A stretch of 8,240 nt of DNA from Hyphomicrobiaceae bacterium (GTDB taxonomy: Bacteria; Pseudomonadota; Alphaproteobacteria; Rhizobiales; Hyphomicrobiaceae): contig JAFMSC010000166.1 of assembly GCA_017353825.1 (NCBI GenBank), forward strand, positions 1-8,240, read 5' to 3'. How positions within the stretch are numbered: the stretch's first letter is position 1; each line of letters begins with the position of its first letter. The position numbers and the translations under genes are program-made. Positions 1 to 5,602 of this stretch are shown here, in pieces. The notes beneath the pieces are model-generated. The model did not search any database, was not told the DNA's origin, and saw nothing but the letters and a program-made list of their open reading frames with translations.

Positions 1-720
1 TTTCGTGGGGTGGTTGAGGGGGTAGAGGTCGGCAATCTCAGGCAGGCGCGGCGGGGCGTCGGCCGCGTCGAGGGGCATCAGGTCGTCGATCTCGGCCGAG
101 GTGAGGCCCTCGGCCGCCAGCGTCAGGCGCAGGATCTCCTGGTTGATGTTCATGGATAGCGAGAGCGCCATCAACTTGATGATGACGGTGCTATCGGCCG
201 GCCGCCACGGCTCGGGCTGATGGCGCAGCAGCAGGAACTCCGGCGGCAGGCGCGGCTCCAGGAAGCCGACGGGCCGCTCGATGTAGGCGTTGACGCCGCG
301 CGCGTAGGCCTCCAGCGCCTTGGTGGCCGCGGCCGGGAGCCCGGCGAGCGAACGCTCGGCGTGGCCGTAGAGGTCGAGCGTGCGCAGGAACTGGTCGGCG
401 CCGAAGGTGCGCTCGCCGAAGATCTCCGAGAGTCGGCCCTGGCCAGTGCGGCGCTGCAACTCCATCTGCCACAGTCGGTCCTGAGCGTGCACGAAGCCCA
501 GGGCCATGTAGAGGTCGTCCATGCTCTTGGCGAAGATGTGTGGGACACCCTCGCGGTCGCGCACGATCTCCACCGGCGCCGACAGGCCGGACATGGCCAG
601 CGCCCCCGACGCCGCGGGCACGGTATGGCGCAGCGCTGAATACGCTACGCCCGCGGCGATCGCGGCGAGGCCGATGAGCCCTGCCACGCCGATGCCCAGC
701 CATTTGAGGATGCGCTTCAT
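1..720 (-). CDS. Penicillin acylase (amidase) family protein, N-terminal part; runs off the left edge
   Basis: The first 240 codons are open without a stop to the window edge, so only the N-terminal part of a family whose members usually exceed 700 residues is present. Residues about 5-28 form a hydrophobic signal or anchor segment. From about residue 50 the sequence matches the family's alpha-chain start: EIVRDREGVPHIFA, DLYMALGFVHAQDR, LWQMELQRRTGQGRLSEIFG (51-101), then an ARGVNAYIE helix (140-148). Members are periplasmic Ntn-hydrolases that split amide bonds in penicillins, acyl-homoserine lactones or related acyl amides after self-cleavage into alpha and beta chains. The catalytic beta-chain serine lies outside the window, so the substrate cannot be predicted. 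The start at 720 is chosen for a GCGAGG about 10 nt upstream; an in-frame ATG at 738 is the alternative. It lies 76 nt downstream of the caspase-like gene on the same strand, so co-transcription is possible. The family call is strong; the substrate is unknown. Confidence 0.9.
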   Translation of the reverse strand, partial: MKRILKWLGIGVAGLIGLAAIAAGVAYSALRHTVPAASGALAMSGLSAPVEIVRDREGVPHIFAKSMDDLYMALGFVHAQDRLWQMELQRRTGQGRLSEIFGERTFGADQFLRTLDLYGHAERSLAGLPAAATKALEAYARGVNAYIERPVGFLEPRLPPEFLLLRHQPEPWRPADSTVIIKLMALSLSMNINQEILRLTLAAEGLTSAEIDDLMPLDAADAPPRLPEIADLYPLNHPTK

Positions 721-796
721 GAGGGGTCGGCCTCGCATTCGGCTTGGCGGTCGAATCCCACATTCGGTTAGCCGCGCGGCTCGACAAAAGCGAGTC

Positions 797-2041
797 CTAC
801 TTCGCCGACGCCGGCGTTGCCGAGCCCACTTCCTTTTCCAGCTTGGTGATCTGTTCCCGCAGGCCTCTCGCCTGATCGTTGCGCTGGGCCATGCGGATCT
901 GGATGTTGCCGATCTCGCGGCTGATTGCTAGCTGGCCGTCCCGGTCGGTGGTCGTGCGGTATTTGTCCTGGGTGTCGAAGATGAGCTGCTGGTCCTGGCG
1001 GTTCGCCTCTTCGAGCTGGCGCACGCGCTCTTTCAGCTGCGACATCTCCACGAGCTTGACCGTGAGCTGCGGGTCGGACTTGCGCTTGAGCTCGTCCTCG
1101 AGCTGCCTCAGGCGCTCCTGCAGCGCCCCGCTGTCGGAGGGCGGCGCGACCGGAGCGGTCTTGGACAGCATGCCAGGCGCCGACGCCGGCTGAAAGTAGA
1201 AATCCCCGGTCAAGGCCGAGTGATCCCACGGCACCTGCCGGTTGGCGGTGGCCGCCAGCACCTCCTTACGCACGTCCACCATAAGGGCCGTGAGGCTCTT
1301 GCCGGGCGTCCGGACGGCCTTGGTGAGGGCCGCGGTGAAGGGCGAGTTGCGGCCGGTGCCGTCGGCGGCCACGTCGCCGGGCTTGGTAGAGTAGGCGATG
1401 AAGGTGCCCACCCCTCCCTGCACTTCGGCGAGACCCCGGCCGACCACCACCGAGCGCGTGCCCATGGTGCGGGCGAGGTTGCGGGCGAGCGGGTTGTCGC
1501 GGCAGGCGTCGAGGAAGACGATGGTGGTCTTGCCTTCGCGGTCGAGCTCCATCTGGCGCATGACGAAGTCGAGGCCCACGGTCTCGAAATCGAGGTCGCG
1601 CTCGCCTTGCAGCCTGGCGTCCACCGGCACGAGGTAGTTGCGCAGACCCACCTGCAGGCCGTGCCCGGCGTAGAACAGCAGGCCCACATCGGCGCCGACG
1701 AGGGCGCGCGAGAACTCGTGCACCTTGGCGTCGAAGGCGCGCTTGTCGAGGTCGAGGCCCAGGATCACCTCGATGCCGACGCTCTTCAGCACCTCGGCCA
1801 TGTCGCGCGCGTCGTTGGCGGGGTTCGGCAGCTCGCCGGCGTTGGTGTAGGCCGAGTTGCCGATGACCAGGGCCACGCGCTTCTCGGCCGCAGCGGGCTG
1901 GGCCAGCACCAGCCCAGCGGCCACGGCCACCAGAAGGCCGGCGAGACCGGCTGCGAGGGCGACAAGGCAGGCGCCGACCGGATGCCGGCGTAAACATCCC
2001 GTGGTATCTCCCGAAGCGGGTTCCGACACAAGTCCCGACAT
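797..2041 (-). CDS. Secreted or membrane-anchored caspase-like (peptidase C14 fold) protein with C-terminal coiled coil
   Basis: A 414-residue protein. Residues 23-47 are a hydrophobic segment ending in AQPAAAEKR, read as a signal peptide or anchor that sends the rest to the periplasm. Residues 54-285 are a caspase-fold domain: RVALVIGNSAY at 55-65, ANDARDMAEVL at 75-85, LLFYAGHG with the candidate catalytic His127, IVFLDACRDNP with the candidate Cys180, and FIAYSTKPGD at 214-223. Both members of the Cys/His dyad are present, so peptidase activity is plausible. Bacterial members often cleave after Arg or Lys, but the specificity cannot be read here. Residues about 305-405 are charged and heptad-like, a probable coiled coil for oligomerisation or partner binding. 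The start at 2041 is set by a GGGAGG at 2049-2054 with a 7-nt spacer. The frame stays open upstream to 2506, but that stretch has no domain and non-coding-like composition. It lies directly upstream of the acylase gene. Confidence 0.9.
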   Translation of the reverse strand: MSGLVSEPASGDTTGCLRRHPVGACLVALAAGLAGLLVAVAAGLVLAQPAAAEKRVALVIGNSAYTNAGELPNPANDARDMAEVLKSVGIEVILGLDLDKRAFDAKVHEFSRALVGADVGLLFYAGHGLQVGLRNYLVPVDARLQGERDLDFETVGLDFVMRQMELDREGKTTIVFLDACRDNPLARNLARTMGTRSVVVGRGLAEVQGGVGTFIAYSTKPGDVAADGTGRNSPFTAALTKAVRTPGKSLTALMVDVRKEVLAATANRQVPWDHSALTGDFYFQPASAPGMLSKTAPVAPPSDSGALQERLRQLEDELKRKSDPQLTVKLVEMSQLKERVRQLEEANRQDQQLIFDTQDKYRTTTDRDGQLAISREIGNIQIRMAQRNDQARGLREQITKLEKEVGSATPASAK

Positions 2042-2048
2042 GGGCGAT

Positions 2049-2054
2049 CCTCCC
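2049..2054 (-). promoter_or_regulatory. Ribosome binding site deciding the caspase-like start
   Basis: The minus strand reads GGGAGG seven bases before the ATG at 2041-2039. An in-frame ATG at 2056 overlaps this motif and has no comparable signal of its own, so the start at 2041 is preferred. Confidence 0.6.
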
Positions 2055-2252
2055 ATCAAGTCCCCCGATCGGCCCGCATCAGGCGCGGCGATTTGGACCC
2101 TTCCAAGACGATAACACGCCGGCGGTGCCGGCCGCGTGACGCCGGACCACACACGACGGTGCCGGTGCGGAGGCTGGGTCAAGGGAGCGAGTTGCCCCAG
2201 GCCCAGAGTCCCGGTCGCTGCCTGGACGGGTCGCATGCGGCACAAGGTCTCC

Positions 2253-2351
2253 AGCGCCCTCCGCGTCTTGGGCTTCGGGCCCTCCGTCGGCAAGAAATCT
2301 GCAGCCCTCGCCACGGCAAGGGAGCGCGCCGGGGAGGCACGCAGGCTTATC
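2253..2351 (+). pseudogene. Possible remnant of a tyrosine integrase arm-binding domain
   Basis: One plus-strand frame reads LGFGPSVGKKSAALATARER followed by AGEARRLIGDA. This resembles the N-terminal arm-type DNA-binding domain of P4-like tyrosine integrases, whose hallmark is a glycine/proline turn, then S-L-A-x-A-R-x-x-A-x-x-A-R-x-L, usually followed by a G-x-D-P motif. Here the A-R-E-R-A-x-E-A-R-R-L-I helix is kept, but the following GIDP is absent, and no SAM-like or catalytic domain follows before the frame stops at 2402. If real, it is a short relic of an earlier integration. The match is short and Arg/Ala-rich, so chance resemblance in GC-rich DNA is a real alternative. Confidence 0.25.
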
Positions 2352-2663
2352 GGCGACGCCTTTATTTGCAGCTGTGCGGCGAAAGCAGGACGCCGATCTT
2401 GAAGTACGAGCTGGGCGGTGCCGGCGACGCCGTGCGCGCCCTGCATCCTGGCCGCCCGTTCGCGATGCGTCGCGCCGCGAGCCCTAGGCTCCTCTGGAAT
2501 CTGCATGAATTGCGCGCGTCCGGGCGGGCCTATTCTTGAATTGGCTGGTAACTGGCGTGCTAGCGGAGACGTAGGCAGCGTGAGATAACGCTCGATCTAG
2601 CGCAAGTCATTTCTAGGCTGAAGCAGAGCCGCCGCCGCGCCCCCTCGTCCCCAGATATTGCAA

Positions 2664-2693
2664 AGCCCCGCCAGGCCACCGCCGGGCGGGGCT
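2664..2693 (-). terminator. GC-rich stem-loop, possible intrinsic terminator (leftward)
   Basis: A perfect 9-bp stem (AGCCCCGCC at 2664-2672 with GGCGGGGCT at 2685-2693) closes a 12-nt loop. On the minus strand it is followed by TTTGCAAT, a weak U-tract; on the plus strand no T-run follows. No intact minus-strand gene lies just upstream of it, so what it would terminate is unclear. It could also be a structured relic of a lost gene's 3' end. Confidence 0.4.
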
Positions 2694-2874
2694 GAGTTGC
2701 CGACTGCCTGTCAGCATCTGGCAGGACACCGCCCGGCATCGGCGTCAAAACCCTAATCCGACTTGGGATTGGGATTTGTGCTCGGCAAGACGGCGCTCAG
2801 CCGTCCGATCGAGGCCTCACAGAAGGTTGAGATCGCGCCCGAAAACCAGATCGGGAGACCTCGCGTAGTCAGCA

Positions 2875-2919
2875 GCATCCCGCAAGTCCCGAAAGCGGAG
2901 AGCTGACCATGACGCTACG
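2875..2919 (+). repeat. Start cassette copy A (leader, Shine-Dalgarno and first codons)
   Basis: A 45-nt stretch covering the leader, the GGAGAGC ribosome site and the MTLR start codons of the first small secreted ORF. It is repeated as a 44-nt copy at 3399-3442 with, by eye, 38 matching positions and one gap. It marks the first and third small ORFs as duplicates at their 5' ends. Confidence 0.7.
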
Positions 2920-3178
2920 CAGAACCTTCGCGCTCGCCATGCTCCTCACGGCGCTCGCAATGACATCATTCGTCACCAGTGCGTCCGCCATCCAACAACG
3001 CATGGTTTCGCACCGGGAAGAGTCTCTCGCTCTATCCAGGGCGAGCCTGCCCGGCGCAACGTCACGCCTTGGAAACAATCCTAACAATCAAGGTCGCATC
3101 TTCCGCGCCGCCCCAAGGATGAACGGCATGGGCGCACCCGCCATGCACGGTGTGGGCGGCATGCGCGGCCGGCGTTAA
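2909..3178 (+). CDS. Small exported protein, function unknown (first of three tandem ORFs)
   Basis: An 89-residue protein that I do not recognise. Residues 1-27 are a textbook signal peptide: basic MTLRR, hydrophobic core to about residue 22, and a TSASA cleavage site. The mature part of about 62 residues is basic, has no cysteine, and ends in a Gly/Met/His-containing tail (MNGMGAPAMHGVGGMRGRR). GGAGAGC lies six bases before the ATG, a good ribosome site. The next small exported ORF begins 18 bases after the stop, so they are probably co-transcribed. The start region is nearly identical to that of the third ORF. A secreted peptide or periplasmic metal- or stress-related role is possible, but nothing in the sequence proves it. 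Confidence 0.6.
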   Translation: MTLRRTFALAMLLTALAMTSFVTSASAIQQRMVSHREESLALSRASLPGATSRLGNNPNNQGRIFRAAPRMNGMGAPAMHGVGGMRGRR

Positions 3179-3196
3179 CGGGCGAGGAGATCGATC

Positions 3197-3388
3197 ATGA
3201 CGCGACGCAAAACGTTGCTCGAGGTCGCGACCACACTCGCGACTGTGGCGGGAGTATCGGTATTCGTGATCCCTGCCGCCGCGGCCGATAGCGGGGAAGT
3301 CGAAGGTATCATTATCGACATCGACAGCCTCGCCATTCTGATCGGCATGGACCAGCTGCTGACCGCCAACAATCCCCTGGACGAATGA
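3197..3388 (+). CDS. Very small exported protein, function unknown (second of three tandem ORFs)
   Basis: A 63-residue protein. MTRRK and a hydrophobic core to about residue 27 lead to an AAAA cleavage region near residue 30. That leaves a mature acidic peptide of about 33 residues (EVEGIIIDIDSLAILIGMDQ at its centre) without cysteine. GAGGAG sits nine bases before the ATG. The MTxR start and overall plan resemble the ORFs before and after it, suggesting a small tandem family. The mature part is hydrophobic and acidic, unlike the basic first ORF, so the pair might act together, but that is only a suggestion. No known family was recognised. Confidence 0.6.
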   Translation: MTRRKTLLEVATTLATVAGVSVFVIPAAAADSGEVEGIIIDIDSLAILIGMDQLLTANNPLDE

Positions 3389-3398
3389 AACCACGGCC

Positions 3399-3442
3399 GC
3401 ATCCGCGAGTCTCGCAAGAGGAGAGCTGGACATGACGCTACG
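3399..3442 (+). repeat. Start cassette copy B
   Basis: Second copy of the leader/ribosome-site/start-codon segment found at 2875-2919. It includes an intact GGAGAGC and ATGACGCTACG. It drives what is now a broken third ORF. Confidence 0.7.
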
Positions 3443-3674
3443 AAAGGCATTACCGGCACCCACTGCAACCACTGTCGTGCTGGCGGGAGCCTCGGTGTTC
3501 GGCAACGCGTTGCCTCGACCAAACTAATGGAGCCCTTGGCTACTCTATCATCCTCGATGCTTCTGATGACGATCCCTCCTGCGCCCGCAATCGAGCAAGT
3601 ACGTGCCCAGCGCCCGCCCCTACGTGGACCTCTCCAATGCCCTTGCCCTTGGCCTTGACTGCGACGAGGAATGA
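3432..3674 (+). pseudogene. Third small exported ORF, broken by stops or offsetting frameshifts
   Basis: The intact start (MTLRK, then a hydrophobic segment to GASVFGN) runs only 31 codons to a TAA at 3525. In the +1 frame a coding-like stretch follows at once (NGALGYSIILDASDDDPS, about 3526-3579). The original frame then resumes with SKYVPSARPYVDLSNALALG and ends DCDEE at the TGA at 3672. The total span is exactly 81 codons, as expected if two offsetting single-base changes separate the three parts. The middle part loosely parallels EVEGIIIDIDS of the preceding ORF. The simplest reading is a decayed paralogue; sequencing error is the alternative. A functional 31-residue peptide is possible but less likely. 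Confidence 0.5.
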
Positions 3675-3700
3675 TCATGTTCCGGAACGACGTCGGGCGC

Positions 3701-3910
3701 TCAGCCAGCTCGCCGCTCCCGGATCGTCGGTCCCGTTGGTTCCCGCAGCACCCATCGGCTGCACATCTGGGGGTGCTCCTTGAACCGCGCCATGGCCTTC
3801 GGGTCCGTCCAGCAGGGGCAGGTCGGAGTAATGCTGGGCCCGGCCTCGTTGAGCCGGCGCCGCATGTGACGCTCGGTCTCGTGTCGGCGGAAGGAGCGGG
3901 AGCGGGACAT
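3701..3910 (-). CDS. Small cysteine-containing protein, phage/island type, function unknown
   Basis: A 69-residue protein on the opposite strand to its neighbours. It starts with a basic segment (MSRSRSFRRHETERHMRRRL) and then carries TCPCW (about 31-35) and FKEHPQMCSRW (about 43-53). The three cysteines with His/Glu nearby could bind a metal. Small basic proteins with an RRH...CxCW layout are frequent in phage and island regions of Alphaproteobacteria, which fits this setting; that is recollection of a general pattern, not a family match. No clear Shine-Dalgarno precedes the start at 3910; an internal ATG at residue 16 (MRRRL) is an alternative. It looks intact, unlike most of its neighbours. 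Confidence 0.5.
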   Translation of the reverse strand: MSRSRSFRRHETERHMRRRLNEAGPSITPTCPCWTDPKAMARFKEHPQMCSRWVLREPTGPTIRERRAG

Positions 3911-4040
3911 CGCGCGCGAGGCGGTTAGGGCAGCCGGCCGGACTCGACACCGGCTGACCGGACCGGCACCAGAGCCGGCCTACATGTCCCATCCGTGCCG
4001 CGGCTGCGGGACCAGGTATAATCGGGATTACGGTGGGGGT

Positions 4041-4109
4041 TCAAGCGGCCTTGCGCCCGCCGGCCGCGCGCTGCTCGATCCAGTAGCGGGCGCTGTGCTT
4101 GATCGATTG
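4041..4109 (-). pseudogene. C-terminal fragment of an unidentified protein
   Basis: The minus strand reads QSIKHSARYWIEQRAAGGRK followed by AA and a stop at 4043-4041, a convincing coding-like tail. Upstream, the most plausible continuation (HPRRWCEGIALS) sits in a different frame, and no start with a ribosome site is seen. The fragment overlaps the opposite-strand fragment at 4103-4320 if extended, so at most one of them is full-length there. It is treated as debris of an old element; the identity is unknown. Confidence 0.3.
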
Positions 4110-4320
4110 CGCTGAGCGCGATCCCCTCGCACCAGCGGCGTGGATGGCCGGCCACCAAGGCCTGGGAGCAGTGCGATAAGGGGGAGTTCGCTGCGGCTGG
4201 CATCGGCGACGAGGAAATCGCGAAGCTCAAGCTGGTCGAGCGCTGCAGGGCCGGAATGGCGGGCCGAAGGTCGCGTGCGCCGGCTGGCAGGACTGCCTGA
4301 GGGCCCTGCCGGACGATTGA
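4103..4320 (+). pseudogene. Frameshifted fragment of a small acidic protein
   Basis: After a stop at 4100 one frame reads ATKAWEQCDKGEFAAAGIGD, then EEIAKLKLVERCRAG. Near 4250-4262 the coding signal jumps to another frame, NGGPKVACAGWQDCLRALPD, ending with D and TGA at 4318. Joined across the missing base, these give a continuous peptide of about 55 residues with four cysteines, without a recognisable start. I do not know the family. The composition and setting suggest a small phage- or island-borne gene that has lost its start and one base. Confidence 0.4.
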
Positions 4321-4325
4321 GTGCT

Positions 4326-4443
4326 TCATTTCTTCTTCAGCTTGAACCCGTCTCTCACCCATCGCACCGCGTCGACGGTGATCCAGACGATTATCCAGAA
4401 CAGATAGTTCGGGATCAGCCCTTCAAGGACGCCGGGGCTTCAT
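4326..4443 (-). pseudogene. Single-pass membrane mini-protein with a one-base frameshift
   Basis: The minus strand carries GLIPNYLFWIIVWITVDAVR, then WVRDGFKLKKK and a stop at 4328-4326: one transmembrane helix followed by a basic tail, typical of small inner-membrane or phage holin-like proteins. The frame has no start codon. An ATG at 4443 followed by AAG and a run of four C would enter this frame exactly if one C were removed, giving a 38-residue protein (MKPGVLEGLIPN...). The gene is therefore read as interrupted by a homopolymer insertion, either real decay or a sequencing error. Its start lies eight bases from that of the divergent XRE pseudogene. The function is unknown. Confidence 0.45.
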
Positions 4444-4451
4444 CAACGCCT

Positions 4452-4695
4452 ATGGTGCTCACTCCTGCCCAGCTGCGCGCCGCGCGCACCCTTCTCGGCT
4501 GGTCAAGAAACGACCTCGCCTAGTAATCTGAGACGTCAGCGGAAACCCTGAAGAACTTCGAGCTGCGCGGCACCGACTCCGCGTCAGGGGACGGTCCTGA
4601 AGTGGCAGCGTGCGCTCGAGGAGGCCGGGTGCCGGTTTATCGATGCCGAGGGCGGCGGCGACGGCGAGGGAGTGCGGTTCCGGAAGAGGCGCTGA
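4452..4695 (+). pseudogene. XRE-type helix-turn-helix regulator, inactivated by two stops and a frameshift
   Basis: The sequence starts MVLTPAQLRAARTLLGWSRN and continues DLA, then meets TAG TAA at 4521-4526. The same frame resumes with SAETLKNFELRGTD. After one extra base within 4578-4590 the C-terminal part reads TVLKWQRALEEAGCRFIDAE and a glycine-rich VRFRKRR end at 4693-4695. The layout matches a common small alphaproteobacterial/phage XRE family in which DLAEASGVS links helix 2 to recognition helix 3. The first stop replaces that glutamate codon by a single change (GAG to TAG). An intact version would be about 80 residues and bind operator DNA as a dimer. Three independent lesions mean no functional repressor is expected. 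It overlaps the region of the next ORF by only a few bases. Confidence 0.75.
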
Positions 4696-4700
4696 GGATT

Positions 4701-4880
4701 ATGGGCAGGTTGGTTGACCTGACGGGCCAGCGGTTCGGCCGATTGGTGGTGGTGCGGCACACTGAAAACGATCGATCGGGGTGCGCTCGGGTGTGTGCGC
4801 CAATCTCACGGTGCTCGAAAGCCCAGCCGGGCGCTCGGTGCGGCTGCTCGACAACATGGACGGGAATTTGGCCTGGGTGA
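4701..4880 (+). pseudogene. Truncated phage-type DLTGQRFGRL protein
   Basis: The first 31 codons read MGRLVDLTGQRFGRLVVVRH followed by TENDRSGCARV. DLTGQRFGRL-V is a hallmark start of a phage/island family in which a short beta-hairpin is followed by a CxCxCG zinc-knuckle (WLCRCDCG-like) and a SCGC end, sometimes with an HNH or AP2 domain. That cysteine-rich part is missing: after about 4793 the frame continues 29 codons in unrelated sequence to a stop at 4880. A deletion or frame change at about 4790 best explains this. The start is five bases after the XRE stop, suggesting the two were once an operon. Confidence 0.55.
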
Positions 4881-4975
4881 ATACCCACCTCATCAGAGTC
4901 GAGGATAAGCTTGACGAACTCCGCGTGGAGATGCGGAACATCACCGACCAGTTGGCGAAGCAGAAGCGCGGATAA
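4781..4975 (+). CDS. Small helical (coiled-coil-like) protein, possibly 5'-truncated
   Basis: A coding-like frame reads LTVLESPAGRSVRLLDNMDG and then NLAWVNTHLIRVEDKLDELR VEMRNITDQLAKQKRG to a TAA at 4973. The last 40 residues are a strongly charged amphipathic helix with heptad-like leucine/isoleucine spacing, as in short phage coiled-coil proteins encoded near holins and lysis genes. The start is uncertain: GTG at 4781 gives 64 residues and ATG at 4856 gives 39. Neither has a clear ribosome site, and a stop at 4763 blocks further extension. It overlaps the broken DLTGQRFGRL gene, so it may itself be a remnant joined by a deletion. The function is unknown. Confidence 0.45.
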   Translation: MRSGVCANLTVLESPAGRSVRLLDNMDGNLAWVNTHLIRVEDKLDELRVEMRNITDQLAKQKRG

Positions 4976-5017
4976 AGTTCGTTGCACCAGGGAAGCATTT
5001 GATAGGGAGAAATTGCC

Positions 5018-5479
5018 ATGAAGCCTGCCATTGCCTTCGCCGCCGGTCTGATCGTCGCTGGCATCGCGGGCCTCGCTGCGACCTACGTCCTGTTGCGATC
5101 AGAGCTGCAGCCGGAGAGCACTGAGACCCAACTCACCAAATGCAAGGACCAGGCGCGCGCGTTGTTCGCGGAGATGATGCCGGCACTGGTGGCTGAGATC
5201 GACAAGCAGGCGGCGCCGAAGCCGGCGCCGATCCGGGAGGGCGCCGACGAGGTGGAGCGCGCCCGCATCGAGCGGCTCAACAAGGTGGGCGCCAACATGA
5301 CGAACTTCACCAAGGGTCTGATCCCCGTCATCGGGCCCGCAATCATGGAACAGAAGTTGGCGACGATGGAGGGCGACGCCGGCCTGGCGGAGTGCCAGGA
5401 GTACGTCGCGCAAGGGCGCAAGAACATGGAGGAGTTCGTGGCGAAGCAAATCAACGGCAACGGTGCCGCCGACAAGTAG
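5018..5479 (+). CDS. Membrane-anchored periplasmic protein of unknown function
   Basis: A 153-residue protein. Residues 4-26 form one transmembrane helix or uncleaved signal anchor (AIAFAAGLIVAGIAGLAATY), followed by a mostly helical, charged domain that should face the periplasm. Two cysteines, C42 and C126, could form a disulfide. A Pro/Ala hinge (QAAPKPAPI, 64-72) separates two helical parts. AGGGAGA lies eight bases before the ATG, the best ribosome site in this part of the window. No frame damage is seen, in contrast to the eroded genes on its left. I do not recognise a family. It may belong to the same old element, as small anchored proteins are common there, or be a resident gene. Confidence 0.7.
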   Translation: MKPAIAFAAGLIVAGIAGLAATYVLLRSELQPESTETQLTKCKDQARALFAEMMPALVAEIDKQAAPKPAPIREGADEVERARIERLNKVGANMTNFTKGLIPVIGPAIMEQKLATMEGDAGLAECQEYVAQGRKNMEEFVAKQINGNGAADK

Positions 5480-5602
5480 TACCAGTTTCAAGTCGGGGAT
5501 TGCTGGCACGCCGGTGGCGTCGAGGCTCGACCCGGACGAGGTCGAAACGTGGATCAGGGAACAAGCCTCGAGGACGCGGAAATCGGGGCTCAACACTCGC
5601 GG
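5463..5602 (+). pseudogene. Possible C-terminal fragment of an AlpA/excisionase-type helix-turn-helix protein
   Basis: One frame, starting inside the end of the preceding gene, reads GIAGTPVASRLDPDEVETWI followed by REQASRTRKSG. The R-x-D-P-D-E-V-x-x-W-I-R-E pattern matches the end of small winged-helix AlpA-like regulators and excisionases, where it follows a recognition helix and a short wing. The N-terminal helix-turn-helix is not visible, and the rest of the frame (to 5768) is Arg/Pro-rich without a domain. Being next to a tRNA and near an integrase makes an excisionase relic sensible. The resemblance is short, so confidence is low. Confidence 0.3.

Larger units (their letters stand above)
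2055..2908. other. Gene-poor spacer of about 850 bp
   Basis: No intact gene is convincing here. The stretch should contain the promoter of the caspase-like gene (reading left) and that of the small secreted genes (reading right), but I could not identify clear -35/-10 boxes. It holds one possible integrase remnant (2253-2351), one strong GC hairpin (2664-2693) and a short look-alike of the tRNA 3' end (2561-2576). The long reading frames that cross it, in both directions, are Arg/Pro/Ala-rich and have no recognisable domain. Confidence 0.5.

Noticed and set aside
191..787. Minus-strand frame overlapping the acylase gene
   Set aside because: Arg/Pro/Ala-rich out-of-frame shadow of the penicillin acylase coding sequence.
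1220..1993. Long plus-strand frame opposite the caspase-like gene
   Set aside because: Antisense shadow; the His/Val/Gly-rich translation has no domain, while the other strand carries all caspase motifs.
2042..2506. In-frame 155-codon N-terminal extension of the caspase-like gene
   Set aside because: It has no domain, Arg/Pro/Ala-rich composition and would bury the signal segment; a strong ribosome site marks the start at 2041.
2560..2748. Minus-strand 62-codon frame across the GC hairpin
   Set aside because: It reads through the stem-loop, has no ribosome site and no protein-like pattern.
3671..3928. Plus-strand 85-codon frame after the small exported ORFs
   Set aside because: Arg/Pro/Gly-rich; the opposite strand holds a more protein-like cysteine-containing gene.
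4016..4034. Near-palindrome TAATCGGGATTA as an operator
   Set aside because: Only five base pairs with a two-base centre; no adjacent intact gene or promoter boxes to support it.
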